Below are positions 7,931 to 17,635 of a stretch of 64,000 bases of DNA, piece after piece. Source of the stretch: Variovorax sp. J22G73 (GTDB taxonomy: Bacteria > Pseudomonadota > Gammaproteobacteria > Burkholderiales > Burkholderiaceae_C); assembly GCF_030317035.1 (NCBI RefSeq), contig NZ_JASZYK010000003.1:620001-684000 (forward strand). The letters run 5' to 3'. The notes below the pieces were generated by a model. That model was not told the origin of the DNA. It worked only from the letters and a program-made list of their open reading frames with translations, and ran no database searches. Position 1 is the first letter of the stretch. The number at the start of each line of letters is the position of its first letter. A program made the translations under genes and the position numbers.

Positions 7931-10435
7931 ATGGCGCCCGTTCGCGCATCCGCATCTGCGTTTTCTTTTTCGGTTCATGCCGTCCCGCCGTCGCGCGGGG
8001 CCCTGCTGTGCCTTGCGCTCGCCACCATGGCGGCGGCCATGGCCACGGCGCCGCTTCCGGCCGCGGCGCAGCAGGTGCCGCGGGCGGGCGCCGCGCTGCT
8101 GAGCTTCGACATTCCCGCGGGCACGCTCGACCAGAACCTCATTCGCTTCGGCCGCCAGTCGGGCCTGCAGATCACCGTCAACGCCGAGTTCACATCCGGC
8201 CTCGGCAGCCCCGGCGTGAGCGGCAGCTACACGGCGGACGACGCGCTGCGGCTGCTGCTCGTGGGCACGGGGCTGTCGGCCGTGCGCGGTGGCGGCGGCA
8301 GCAGCGGTAACAGCGGCGAATACACGCTGCGCAAGGCGCCGCCCCCGCCCGTGGCGTCGCCCGACGCGGGCGCGGCGAACACCCTGGCCGCGGTCACCGT
8401 CACGGCCAACGCGGCGCCGGCAGGCCGGCTGCCCGCGGCCTACGCGGGCGGGCAGGTCGCGCGCGGCGGCGCGGTCGGGCTGCTGGGGAACAAGGACTTT
8501 CTGGAGACGCCTTTCAACCAGACGAGCTTCACCGCCGAAGGCATCCAGGACCAGCAGGCCCGCACCATCGGCGACGTGGTCAAGAACGACCCGTCGGTGC
8601 GCACGATCTGGCCCGACGGCAGCTACATCAACCAGTTCACCATCCGCGGCTTTCCCACGCAGACCTCGGACTTGGCCGTCAACGGCCTGTACGGCATCGT
8701 GGCGCCGCAGATGACGGGCGGGCTCGAGTCGATCGAGCGCGTCGAGATCCTCAAGGGCCCGAGCGCGCTGCTCAACGGCATGGCACCGACCGGCGGCGTG
8801 GGCGGCAACATCAACCTCGTGACCAAGCGCGCCGGCGACGAGCCGCTCACGCAGCTCACCACCAGCTACTACTCCGGCGGCCAGTTCGGCTCGCACGTGG
8901 ACGTGGGCCGGCGCTTTGGCGACGAGCAGCAGTGGGGCGTGCGCTTCAACGGCGCCTACCGCAGCGGCGACACCGGCGTGGACGACCAGTCGCAGCGCGC
9001 CGGCTCCGCCACGCTCGGGCTGGACTACCGCGGCGACCGCGTGCGGCTGTCGGCCGACCTGGGCTACCACGACATGCGCACCGACGCGCCCACGCGCATC
9101 GCCTACACCGACAACGCCAACTTCCAGATTCCGAAGGCGCCGGACAACACGCTGAGCCTCGGCCAGCCCTGGTACTTTGCAAAGTCCAGGGACCAGTTCG
9201 CCATGGTGCAGGGCGAGTTCGACATCACGCCGAACCTGACGGCCTACGCCGCCGTGGGCGGGCGCAAGAACGAGTTCCTGGGGCTGTACAACTTCATCTA
9301 CCTGCGCAACGCGGCCGGCGACTTTCGCGCCAACCAGTACTACCAGCCGACCTACTCCGACACCCGCACCGGCATGGCGGGCCTGCGCGGGCGCTTCGAC
9401 ACGGGCGCGGTGCGGCACGAAGTCAACTTCAACATGACGGGGCTGCACACCGAGTCGGGCGTGCTCGCGCCGGTGATCTCGACCTACACCGGCAACATGT
9501 ACGCGCCGCCCGCGATCGCGCAGCCCAGCCTGGCCGCCTACAAGAGCAGCGCGCCGAAAACGGCCGACTCCGACCTGGGCAGCTTCGCGCTGTCGGACAC
9601 CCTGCACATGCTGGACGACCAGGTGCAGCTCACGCTCGGTGTGCGCCAGCAGCGCGTGCGCGCGCGCAACTTCAACGCCACCACGGGCGCGCTCACCAGC
9701 GCCTACGACGACGACAAGCTCACGCCGGCGGTGGCGCTGGTGGTGCGCGTGTCGAAGGAGCTCAGCGTGTACGGCAACTACATCGAGGGCCTGAGCCAGG
9801 GGCCGACTGCCCCGGCGGGGTCGCGCAACGTGGGCGCGATGTTTGCGCCGGTGCAGGCCAAGCAGTACGAGGCCGGCCTCAAGTACGACTTCGGCCGGCT
9901 CGCCATGACGGCCAGCGTGTTCCAGATCGAGCAGCCCAACGGCTTCACCGACAGCGCGACGAACATCTACGGCCTCGACGGCGAGCAGCGCAACCGCGGC
10001 ATCGAGCTGAACGCGTTCGGCGAAGTGACGCGCGGCGTGCGCGTGCTCGGCGGCGTCACCTTCATGCAAGGCGTGCAAACGCACACTCTCAAGGGGCAGT
10101 ACGACGGCAACAAGGCCATCGGCGTGCCGACCACGCAGCTCAACGTCGGCAGCGAGTGGGACCTGCCCGGCGTGCCGGGCCTGACACTCACGGGGCGGTT
10201 GATCTACACCTCGTCGCAGTACTACAACGCGGCCAACACGCAGGGCATTCCGGCGTGGACGCGACTGGACATCGGCGCGCGCTACCGCACCCGCGTCGCC
10301 GGGCTGCCGACCACCGTGCGCGCCAGCGTGGAGAACGTGGCGGACAAGAACTACTGGGCCGCGGCGTCGAGCTCGTTCGGCCTGGCGCGCGGCGCACCGC
10401 GCACCTTCCTGTTGTCGGCAACCTTCGACTTCTGA
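7931..10435 (+). CDS. TonB-dependent ferric siderophore receptor with signalling domain
   Basis: The product is 834 residues. A signal sequence is seen at the N-terminus (to about residue 45, ending AAAQQ). The STN signalling domain follows (about 58-110, FDIPAGTLDQNLIRFGRQSGLQ), then the plug domain (about 190-300) with IRGFPTQTSDLAVNGLYG. The rest is a 22-strand barrel ending in a terminal Phe (SATFDF), the outer-membrane assembly signal. The STN domain makes this a transducer receptor of the FpvA/FecA kind. The signal goes to the FecR and ECF sigma factor just upstream. The siderophore is unknown; the closest layout is that of hydroxamate or pyoverdine-type receptors. Confidence 0.93.
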   Translation: MAPVRASASAFSFSVHAVPPSRGALLCLALATMAAAMATAPLPAAAQQVPRAGAALLSFDIPAGTLDQNLIRFGRQSGLQITVNAEFTSGLGSPGVSGSYTADDALRLLLVGTGLSAVRGGGGSSGNSGEYTLRKAPPPPVASPDAGAANTLAAVTVTANAAPAGRLPAAYAGGQVARGGAVGLLGNKDFLETPFNQTSFTAEGIQDQQARTIGDVVKNDPSVRTIWPDGSYINQFTIRGFPTQTSDLAVNGLYGIVAPQMTGGLESIERVEILKGPSALLNGMAPTGGVGGNINLVTKRAGDEPLTQLTTSYYSGGQFGSHVDVGRRFGDEQQWGVRFNGAYRSGDTGVDDQSQRAGSATLGLDYRGDRVRLSADLGYHDMRTDAPTRIAYTDNANFQIPKAPDNTLSLGQPWYFAKSRDQFAMVQGEFDITPNLTAYAAVGGRKNEFLGLYNFIYLRNAAGDFRANQYYQPTYSDTRTGMAGLRGRFDTGAVRHEVNFNMTGLHTESGVLAPVISTYTGNMYAPPAIAQPSLAAYKSSAPKTADSDLGSFALSDTLHMLDDQVQLTLGVRQQRVRARNFNATTGALTSAYDDDKLTPAVALVVRVSKELSVYGNYIEGLSQGPTAPAGSRNVGAMFAPVQAKQYEAGLKYDFGRLAMTASVFQIEQPNGFTDSATNIYGLDGEQRNRGIELNAFGEVTRGVRVLGGVTFMQGVQTHTLKGQYDGNKAIGVPTTQLNVGSEWDLPGVPGLTLTGRLIYTSSQYYNAANTQGIPAWTRLDIGARYRTRVAGLPTTVRASVENVADKNYWAAASSSFGLARGAPRTFLLSATFDF

Positions 10436-10436
10436 A

Positions 10437-11582
10437 GTGCGGCCGCGCACGCTCAGGCGCTGGCAGTGGCTGCACACCTGGAGCAGCCTGGCCTGCACCG
10501 TGTTCCTGCTGGTGCTGTGCCTCACGGGGCTGCCGCTGATCTTCTCGCAGGAGATGGAGGACGCGGCAACCACGCCTCTGCCTGGTTTGCCGGGTGTGGC
10601 CGGCGTGGCTGACGCCGGGCCCGGGCAGTGGGCCAGCCTCGACACGCTGGTGCGCATCGCGCGCGAGCGCTACCCCGGCGAAATGGTGCGCTTCGTCTTC
10701 ATCGACGACGACGAGCCGCGCGCCAAGGTGGTGATGGCGCCGGCCGACAGCCCCGATCGCAGCAAGGACCACCGCGTCGAGTTCGACCTGCGCACCGCCG
10801 AGGTGGTGGCGGACACACCACCGGGCGGCGCCGCATCGGTATCGGCAAGGTCGATGGCAACGTGGATGGCGTGGCTACTGCGCCTGCACACGGACGTGTT
10901 CGCCGGCTTCGCGGGCGAGATGACGCTCGCCGTCGTCGGCCTCGTCTTCGTGCTGGCGCTGGTGTCCGGCACGGTGCTCTATGCGCCCTACATGCGCAAG
11001 CTGGCGTTCGGCGCGGTGCGCACCCGAACGCGGCGAATGAGCTGGCTCGACCGGCACAACCTGCTGGGCGTCTGCGTGCTGGTGTGGACGCTGGTGGTGG
11101 GCTTCACGGGCGTGATGAACGAGCTGTCGAAGCCGCTGTCGGCCCACTGGCGGCGCACCGACATGAGCGCGTTGCTGAGCGGCTACCAGGGCCAGGCGGT
11201 AACGCCGCCCCGCAGCCCGGCGCAGGCCGCGTTCGACACCGTGCGCGCCGCGCTGCCGCGGCGCAACGTCACCAGCCTGATCTTCCCGAGCCGCTCGTTC
11301 TCCAACCCGCACCACTACCTGGTCTGGACCAACGGCAACACGCCGCTGACGCACCGGTTGTTCACCGCGGCATTGGTCGACGCGCAAACCGGCCAGCTCA
11401 CGGCCGTCGCGCAGATGCCGGGTTACCTGCGCGCGCTGCAGCTGGCGCGGCCGCTGCACTTCGGCGACTATGGCGGCCTGCCGCTGAAGATCGTGTGGGC
11501 GCTGCTGGACATCGCGGCCATCGCCGTGCTGGGCAGCGGGCTGTACCTCTGGGTGGGCCGGCTGCGCGCGTCCCGGCGCTGA
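10437..11582 (+). CDS. PepSY-domain membrane protein, probable siderophore-iron reductase partner
   Basis: The product is 381 residues, starting with GTG two bases after the receptor stop. The opening WQWLHTWSSLACTVFLLVLCLTG is the first helix of the PepSY-associated transmembrane family. Other helices lie near residues 160-185, 215-235 and 355-375, with histidines placed for haem or metal binding (LHTD, HTWS, RHNLLG). Members beside TonB receptors are thought to reduce ferric siderophores in or beyond the inner membrane. The tight spacing says it belongs to the sigma-FecR-receptor operon. The function is by family and context, not proven. Confidence 0.8.
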   Translation: MRPRTLRRWQWLHTWSSLACTVFLLVLCLTGLPLIFSQEMEDAATTPLPGLPGVAGVADAGPGQWASLDTLVRIARERYPGEMVRFVFIDDDEPRAKVVMAPADSPDRSKDHRVEFDLRTAEVVADTPPGGAASVSARSMATWMAWLLRLHTDVFAGFAGEMTLAVVGLVFVLALVSGTVLYAPYMRKLAFGAVRTRTRRMSWLDRHNLLGVCVLVWTLVVGFTGVMNELSKPLSAHWRRTDMSALLSGYQGQAVTPPRSPAQAAFDTVRAALPRRNVTSLIFPSRSFSNPHHYLVWTNGNTPLTHRLFTAALVDAQTGQLTAVAQMPGYLRALQLARPLHFGDYGGLPLKIVWALLDIAAIAVLGSGLYLWVGRLRASRR

Positions 11583-11680
11583 GCCGTTGGCAGTTGCGGA
11601 CGCGGTATCGGCACGGTCGGCGCTGCTTCGCCGACGTGATGGGCGACACGCCGCGCGACTACCGGCGCAAGCACCGCTAG
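11583..11680 (+). pseudogene. Possible remnant of an AraC-family C-terminus
   Basis: One forward frame ends CFADVMGDTPRDYRRKHR followed by TAG. The pattern G-x-T-P-x-x-Y-R-R resembles the last helix of AraC/XylS activators. No upstream helix-turn-helix is present, so at most a fragment remains between the PepSY gene and norR. It could also be chance. Confidence 0.25.
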
Positions 11681-11699
11681 GGCCACAGGCGCGGTCGGC

Positions 11700-11726
11700 G
11701 CGATCGGTGCGATCGGTGCGATCAGC
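11700..11726. repeat. Three 9-base tandem units
   Basis: Three units of the form GCGATCGGT (the last diverged to GCGATCAGC) lie in the short gap before the norR stop. No role is evident. Confidence 0.6.
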
Positions 11727-11741
11727 GGCAGGCGCCGTGCC

Positions 11742-13331
<1,590 letters not shown>

Positions 13332-13333
13332 GG

Positions 13334-13352
13334 GGCAGTCATTTTGACTGCC
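13334..13352. promoter_or_regulatory. NorR-type palindrome at the norR start (autoregulation)
   Basis: GGCAGTCA-TTT-TGACTGCC is a perfect 8-bp inverted repeat containing GTCATTTTGAC, the GTCA-N3-TGAC form known for NorR. Its position next to the norR start codon suits autorepression. It also lies in the shared region with the divergent PPC-domain gene. Confidence 0.7.
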
Positions 13353-13518
13353 GGGCGGGAGGCGGGCGAGCTGCGTCGGGGAGAGGCACTGCGCGGGGAA
13401 ATGGATTGCGGGCGAGCCGGGAGGCCGGCTGTTGATTCGGCGGCACAAGTCTTCTGCGGCGCGGGGTGTTTTTCCGCGCGGGGCAAAGCCGCACACTTCG
13501 CCGGAAGGAGCCCCACCC

Positions 13519-13944
13519 ATGAACTCACCCGACCACATCCGCACGCCCACCGGCCATCTCATGGTGCTGCGCGAAGGCGCCGACGTCTTCGCGGCGCTGG
13601 AGCGGCTGGCGGTGCAAGAGGCGCTGCCCAGCGCCAGCTTCACGGGGCTCGGCTTCGTGCACGCGACCTTCGGTTTCTGGAACCGGGAAACCAGGCAGTT
13701 CGACCCGCGCACCTTTCGCGACGTCGAGCTGGGCAGCATGGTCGGCAGCATCGCGTGGAAGGAGGGCAAGCCGTCCATCCATGCCCACGGCGTGGCGGCG
13801 GGCAGCGACTTTCAGGCGGTCGGCGGGCACCTGCTCGAACTGCAGGTGTCCACGGGCTCGGTGGAGATCACGCTGGTCGTGCACGACCGCCAGCTGGAGC
13901 GCGCGCTCGACGCCTGCCTTGGCGCCAACGTGCTCAGGCTCTGA
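13519..13944 (+). CDS. PPC/DUF296-domain protein
   Basis: The product is 141 residues and its ATG is preceded by GGAAGGAG. The whole chain is one PPC (plant and prokaryote conserved, DUF296) domain. The family pattern is clear: ASFTGLGFVHATFGFWN near residues 35-51, GSIAWKEGKPSIHAHG, and GGHLLELQVSTGSVEITL. Family members are trimeric. Some bind metal through the H-x-H and GGH histidines, and plant AT-hook proteins use the domain for assembly. The bacterial role is unknown. It is divergent from norR, sharing a 187-base region with a NorR palindrome, so NO-linked expression is possible. Confidence 0.85.
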   Translation: MNSPDHIRTPTGHLMVLREGADVFAALERLAVQEALPSASFTGLGFVHATFGFWNRETRQFDPRTFRDVELGSMVGSIAWKEGKPSIHAHGVAAGSDFQAVGGHLLELQVSTGSVEITLVVHDRQLERALDACLGANVLRL

Positions 13945-13962
13945 GGCTGCGGGTCAAAGCCT

Positions 13963-14007
13963 GATTGCCGGTCGGATGCCGGTCCGATGCCGGTCCGATG
14001 CCGGTCA
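13963..14007. repeat. Four 11-12-base tandem units at a convergent gene end
   Basis: Units of GATGCCGGTCC (first one GATTGCCGGTCG, last one ending in A) fill the gap after the PPC gene and run into the stop codon of the diguanylate cyclase. The two genes converge here. A termination role is possible but unproven. Confidence 0.7.
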
Positions 14008-15507
14008 GGTCATCGACCGGTTGCGCCCGCCCTGCTTGGCCCTGTACAGCGCGCGGTCGGCGGCCTCGATGAGCTTCAGCTCGCCGCCTTGCGCCTCGTT
14101 GCCGTGCAGGGTCGCGGCGCCCACGCTGGCGGTGACGCGGGCGTGCGGGCTGGCGCGGTGCGGAATGTTCAGCGCGTGGATGCGCCCGATCAGCAGGTCG
14201 GCGACGTTGCGGGCGCCTTCCAGCTCGGTGTTGGGCAGGATGATGGCCAGCTCCTCGCCGCCGTAGCGCGCCACCAGGTCGCCGGGGCGCTTGGCGCGGT
14301 GCTTCAGCGCGTCTGACACCGCCCGCAGGCAGCGGTCGCCCGCCACGTGGCCGTAGGTGTCGTTGTAGCGCTTGAAGTGGTCCAGGTCGAACAGCAGCAG
14401 CGACAGCGAGGTCTGCTCGCGCGCCGCCCGGCGGCACTCCAGCGTCAGGGCCTCGTCGAAGCTGCGGCGGTTGGCCAGGCCGGTGAGCGGGTCTTCGGTG
14501 GCCTGCACCTCCAGGCGGCGGTTGGCCTTCAGCAGCGCTTCGCGGGTGGCCAGCAGCGAGTCTTGCGCGCCCACGCGTTCCTTGATGTTGACGATGAGCC
14601 GGCGGCCCACGGCGGCCACGGCCACCAGCAGGGCCAGCACGACGCCCAGCGTGAGCAGCGCCTGGCGGCGCCAGCCCCGCAGCGCCTCGTCCTTGCCGAG
14701 CGCCACGGTGGTCACCACCGGGTAGCGGTCGCTCTTGCGGAAGGCGTAGAGCCGCTCGGTGCCGTCCAGTTCCGAGCGGAACGAGGCCGTGCCCGAGGCG
14801 CCGGTGTCCATGAAGTGACGCTGGAAGTTGGCCGACCTGGAAAAGTCGCGGCCCACGTCCTGCTCGCGGTAGGGGTAGCGCACCAGCAGCTGCCCGGCGG
14901 TGGTGGCCAGGCTGATGGCGCCGCTGCTGCCGATGTCGATGGTGCCGAACGGCCGCAGGAAGTTCTCCAGCCCCAGCGTGACGACGGCCACGCCGGCGAA
15001 CCTGCGCTCGCCGTCTTCCAGCCGCCGGCTGACCGTGACCACCCATTCGCCGGTGCCGCGGCTGCGGATCGGCGGGCCGATGTAGATGTCGCGCGAGGGG
15101 TTGTCCCGGTGGTAGACGAAGTAGGCCCGCGCCACGCTGCCGGTGCCCGTGAGCAGCCCGGCCTTGGACTGCATCAGCGGATCGCCCTGCGCGTCGAGGA
15201 TCGACAGGCTGTTCAGCTGGTTCAGCAGCTGCTCCTGGCGCGCGGCCAGCAGCTGCATGCGCCGCAGGTTCTCGGGGCCCCGGCCTTCGGTTTCCAGCCG
15301 CTCGACCACGCCCAGCAGCACGATGGCGCTCTGGGCGAAGACGCCTTCGGCGTAGGTGTTCAGGGCCTGGGCGAGGTTGAGGTTGTTGGTGTCGATTTCG
15401 GCCAGCGTGCGCTTGTGCATGGCCCAGACCTGCCACACGGTGGCCGCCGACACGGAGATCACCACGGCCACCAGCAAAGACCTGGCGAGACGAATATCGC
15501 GCTTCAC
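14005..15507 (-). CDS. Membrane-anchored diguanylate cyclase
   Basis: The product is 500 residues. Helix 1 (about 8-30) and helix 2 (about 290-312) flank a periplasmic PDC/dCache-like sensor. The GGDEF domain occupies about 340-500 and has the active site RYGGEEL. The inhibitory RxxD site (RPGD) lies exactly five residues before it, so product inhibition by c-di-GMP is expected. The enzyme makes c-di-GMP from two GTP at the inner membrane. It stands alone, and its ligand is unknown. Confidence 0.92.
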   Translation of the reverse strand: MKRDIRLARSLLVAVVISVSAATVWQVWAMHKRTLAEIDTNNLNLAQALNTYAEGVFAQSAIVLLGVVERLETEGRGPENLRRMQLLAARQEQLLNQLNSLSILDAQGDPLMQSKAGLLTGTGSVARAYFVYHRDNPSRDIYIGPPIRSRGTGEWVVTVSRRLEDGERRFAGVAVVTLGLENFLRPFGTIDIGSSGAISLATTAGQLLVRYPYREQDVGRDFSRSANFQRHFMDTGASGTASFRSELDGTERLYAFRKSDRYPVVTTVALGKDEALRGWRRQALLTLGVVLALLVAVAAVGRRLIVNIKERVGAQDSLLATREALLKANRRLEVQATEDPLTGLANRRSFDEALTLECRRAAREQTSLSLLLFDLDHFKRYNDTYGHVAGDRCLRAVSDALKHRAKRPGDLVARYGGEELAIILPNTELEGARNVADLLIGRIHALNIPHRASPHARVTASVGAATLHGNEAQGGELKLIEAADRALYRAKQGGRNRSMT

Positions 15508-15724
15508 TTGCGCAAACCCCCGGACGAACTTGTTCTCATGGCTTTTCTGGCGCGCCCGTGGCGCGCAGCGTCTGGCTCGCGCTGCGCATTGCCGGGCAAT
15601 TGGAGCCCCGGACTCTATCCGACGCGGGCGCGCCCCCGCCGCGGCGACGCCGCCGGCGGGGTGCGAAAGCCGTTCTCCAGGGCGGGCCGCCCGGGCCCGG
15701 CCAGGCCAGGGCCCACCTGCGGCG

Positions 15725-17446
15725 CTACTTCGCCGCCACCTTCACGAACACCGGGTTCGAATAGAACCACAGGTCGGCATAGTTGCGCGCGTTGATGGCG
15801 TTGAAGCGCGCCACGTGGTCGGCGCCGGTGGTCTGCGCGTCGGGCAGCGGCTCGCCGGAGGCGGTCTCGTTGGGCACGTCGGTGCCCAGGTTGGTGCCCC
15901 GCAGGCGGAAATACTGGTTGTTGCCGGCCTTCACGGTGTAGCTGACGGCGAAGTAGCCCTCGCCGTCCACCTTCCAGTCGGCGCGGGTGAAGCGCTTGAG
16001 CACCCGGGTCGAGGGGTTGGTGTCGCGCGAATAGCCCGGGGTGCCCGGCAGCTCGGGGCCGGTCACGTCGCCGGCAATCAGGTCGATGTGGTCGACCACC
16101 GGCTTCACGTTGGCGTAGATGCCGCTGCCGAGCTGGTATTCGAAGTTGTTGCGCTCGGGGCTCTTGAAGCGGATGGTGATCTTCAGGTCTTCGCCCGCGG
16201 TGGCGGCCACGTCGGAGCCCATTTCGCCCGAGCCCTTGGCGGCCTGCACCTTGAAGTCGAGCGTGTCGATCAGCCCCCCGTTCACCGCGAAGAGCTTGCC
16301 CGAGCGCATGGCCGCGAGCAGCGACTTCGGGTCCTTCACGTCGCCCCACAGGTGGTTCTTGGCGTATTCGCCGGGGGCGTAGCCGCTGCTGTACTGGCCT
16401 TGCGAGGTGGTGAAGTGGTAGTCGGAGTCGGCCACGTTCCAGATGCGCCGGCCTTCGGACAGCAACGCATCCCAGGTGCCGCCGAGCTTGGCGACGAGGT
16501 AGTCGACGCCGCCGTAGGTGCGCAGCGGCAGGGTGGCCGGGTCCGAAGGCACGCCCTTGTTGTAGCCGCCGCGGTCGGGCTCCATCTGGTTGCCGACCAT
16601 GCCTTCGAGCGAGAACACGATGTTCGGCGCCAGGTCGTTCATCTCGCGCAACTGGGCGGCGGTGTATGAGCCGGCGTTGCGCGAGGGGTGGTTGATCTGC
16701 AGGTAGCTGCTGTCGGGGTAGTTCTTCTTCAGCCAGGCAATGGCCGCCAGCGTCTCGGCGTGGGTGTTGTAGCCGGTGCCCGCCTTGGGGCCCCAGGCGG
16801 CGACGTCGTCGGCAGGGAACAGCGCGGCGTCGCGGTTGGTGAACAGGTATTCGAACTGGCTGGCGGCCTTCAGCGCGGCATCGGACATGGGCTTGTCGCC
16901 CAGGATGCCCACGTTGCCGTGGTCGTGCGCGGGCATGTCCCACTCGAAGGACGCGAAGATGGTCTTGTCCGTGTACTTGCCGCCGGCCTGCAGCGCCTTG
17001 ATGCGCGGCACCTGGTACTGGGCCAGGCCTTGCGAAAAGGGAATCTGCTTGGACAGCTTGTTGCCGTCGTTGTCATAGGACGACAGGCGCAGGTGGTCCG
17101 ACAGCGCCACCCAGTCCAGCCCGAAGCGGTCGAAGGCCTTGGCCAGCACCTGGTCGAGCGTGGAGATCTGCTGGGTGTCGTCCGACTGGATCGTGTGCAC
17201 GTGCAGGTCGCCCACGGTCCAGCGGCCGGGTGGGGCGGTGGGGGTGGGGTCGACGGGCGCGGGATCGGCCGGCGCCACCGCGACCGGCGGCGCGGGGCTT
17301 GTGGTGGGCAGCGGCACGAAGCCGGCGCCGTTGGAGCCGCCGCCGCAGCCCGCGAGCATCAGCGTGGCAACGGCCAGCGTGGAGAACAGGGAACGGCGAA
17401 ACGGGAGCGCGGCGGGAAGGGAATGGGGAGCGAAGGGGTGCGGCAT
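15725..17446 (-). CDS. PHP-domain lipoprotein (CehA/McbA-like metallohydrolase)
   Basis: The product is 573 residues from the ATG at 17446. It has a lipoprotein signal ending LMLAGC (Cys near residue 33), then a Pro/Ala linker to about 75. The PHP domain follows, with DLHVHTIQSDD and ALSDHLRL metal-binding motifs near 85 and 125 and a later ASFEWDMPAHDHGN. PHP domains hydrolyse phosphoesters or amides with two or three metals; the CehA/McbA branch is linked to carbamate hydrolysis and others are uncharacterised. The protein is exported and probably tethered to the outer membrane. It is a single gene divergent from the GGDEF-EAL gene, and its substrate is unknown. Confidence 0.8.
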   Translation of the reverse strand: MPHPFAPHSLPAALPFRRSLFSTLAVATLMLAGCGGGSNGAGFVPLPTTSPAPPVAVAPADPAPVDPTPTAPPGRWTVGDLHVHTIQSDDTQQISTLDQVLAKAFDRFGLDWVALSDHLRLSSYDNDGNKLSKQIPFSQGLAQYQVPRIKALQAGGKYTDKTIFASFEWDMPAHDHGNVGILGDKPMSDAALKAASQFEYLFTNRDAALFPADDVAAWGPKAGTGYNTHAETLAAIAWLKKNYPDSSYLQINHPSRNAGSYTAAQLREMNDLAPNIVFSLEGMVGNQMEPDRGGYNKGVPSDPATLPLRTYGGVDYLVAKLGGTWDALLSEGRRIWNVADSDYHFTTSQGQYSSGYAPGEYAKNHLWGDVKDPKSLLAAMRSGKLFAVNGGLIDTLDFKVQAAKGSGEMGSDVAATAGEDLKITIRFKSPERNNFEYQLGSGIYANVKPVVDHIDLIAGDVTGPELPGTPGYSRDTNPSTRVLKRFTRADWKVDGEGYFAVSYTVKAGNNQYFRLRGTNLGTDVPNETASGEPLPDAQTTGADHVARFNAINARNYADLWFYSNPVFVKVAAK

Positions 17447-17635
17447 GACAAGGAAAAAAACGGTGACAGGCGCGTGAAAAGCGTGCGCCCGCCAGGGCCG
17501 CAGAGTGTCGATTTGCCTCGTGACGCTGGGATGAAAGCCAAACGAAAGTGCGTGCACCGGCGGCTTTAAATTTGGTCGGCAAAGCCCCGAAACGGGCCGT
17601 GAGCCCATGCGCCCTCTATAAACTGTGGCCCTTCC

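Noticed and set aside
7907..10657. A 916-codon minus-strand frame opposite the TonB receptor
   Set aside because: Its translation is repetitive in R, V, H and A, and the forward gene has clear receptor domains.
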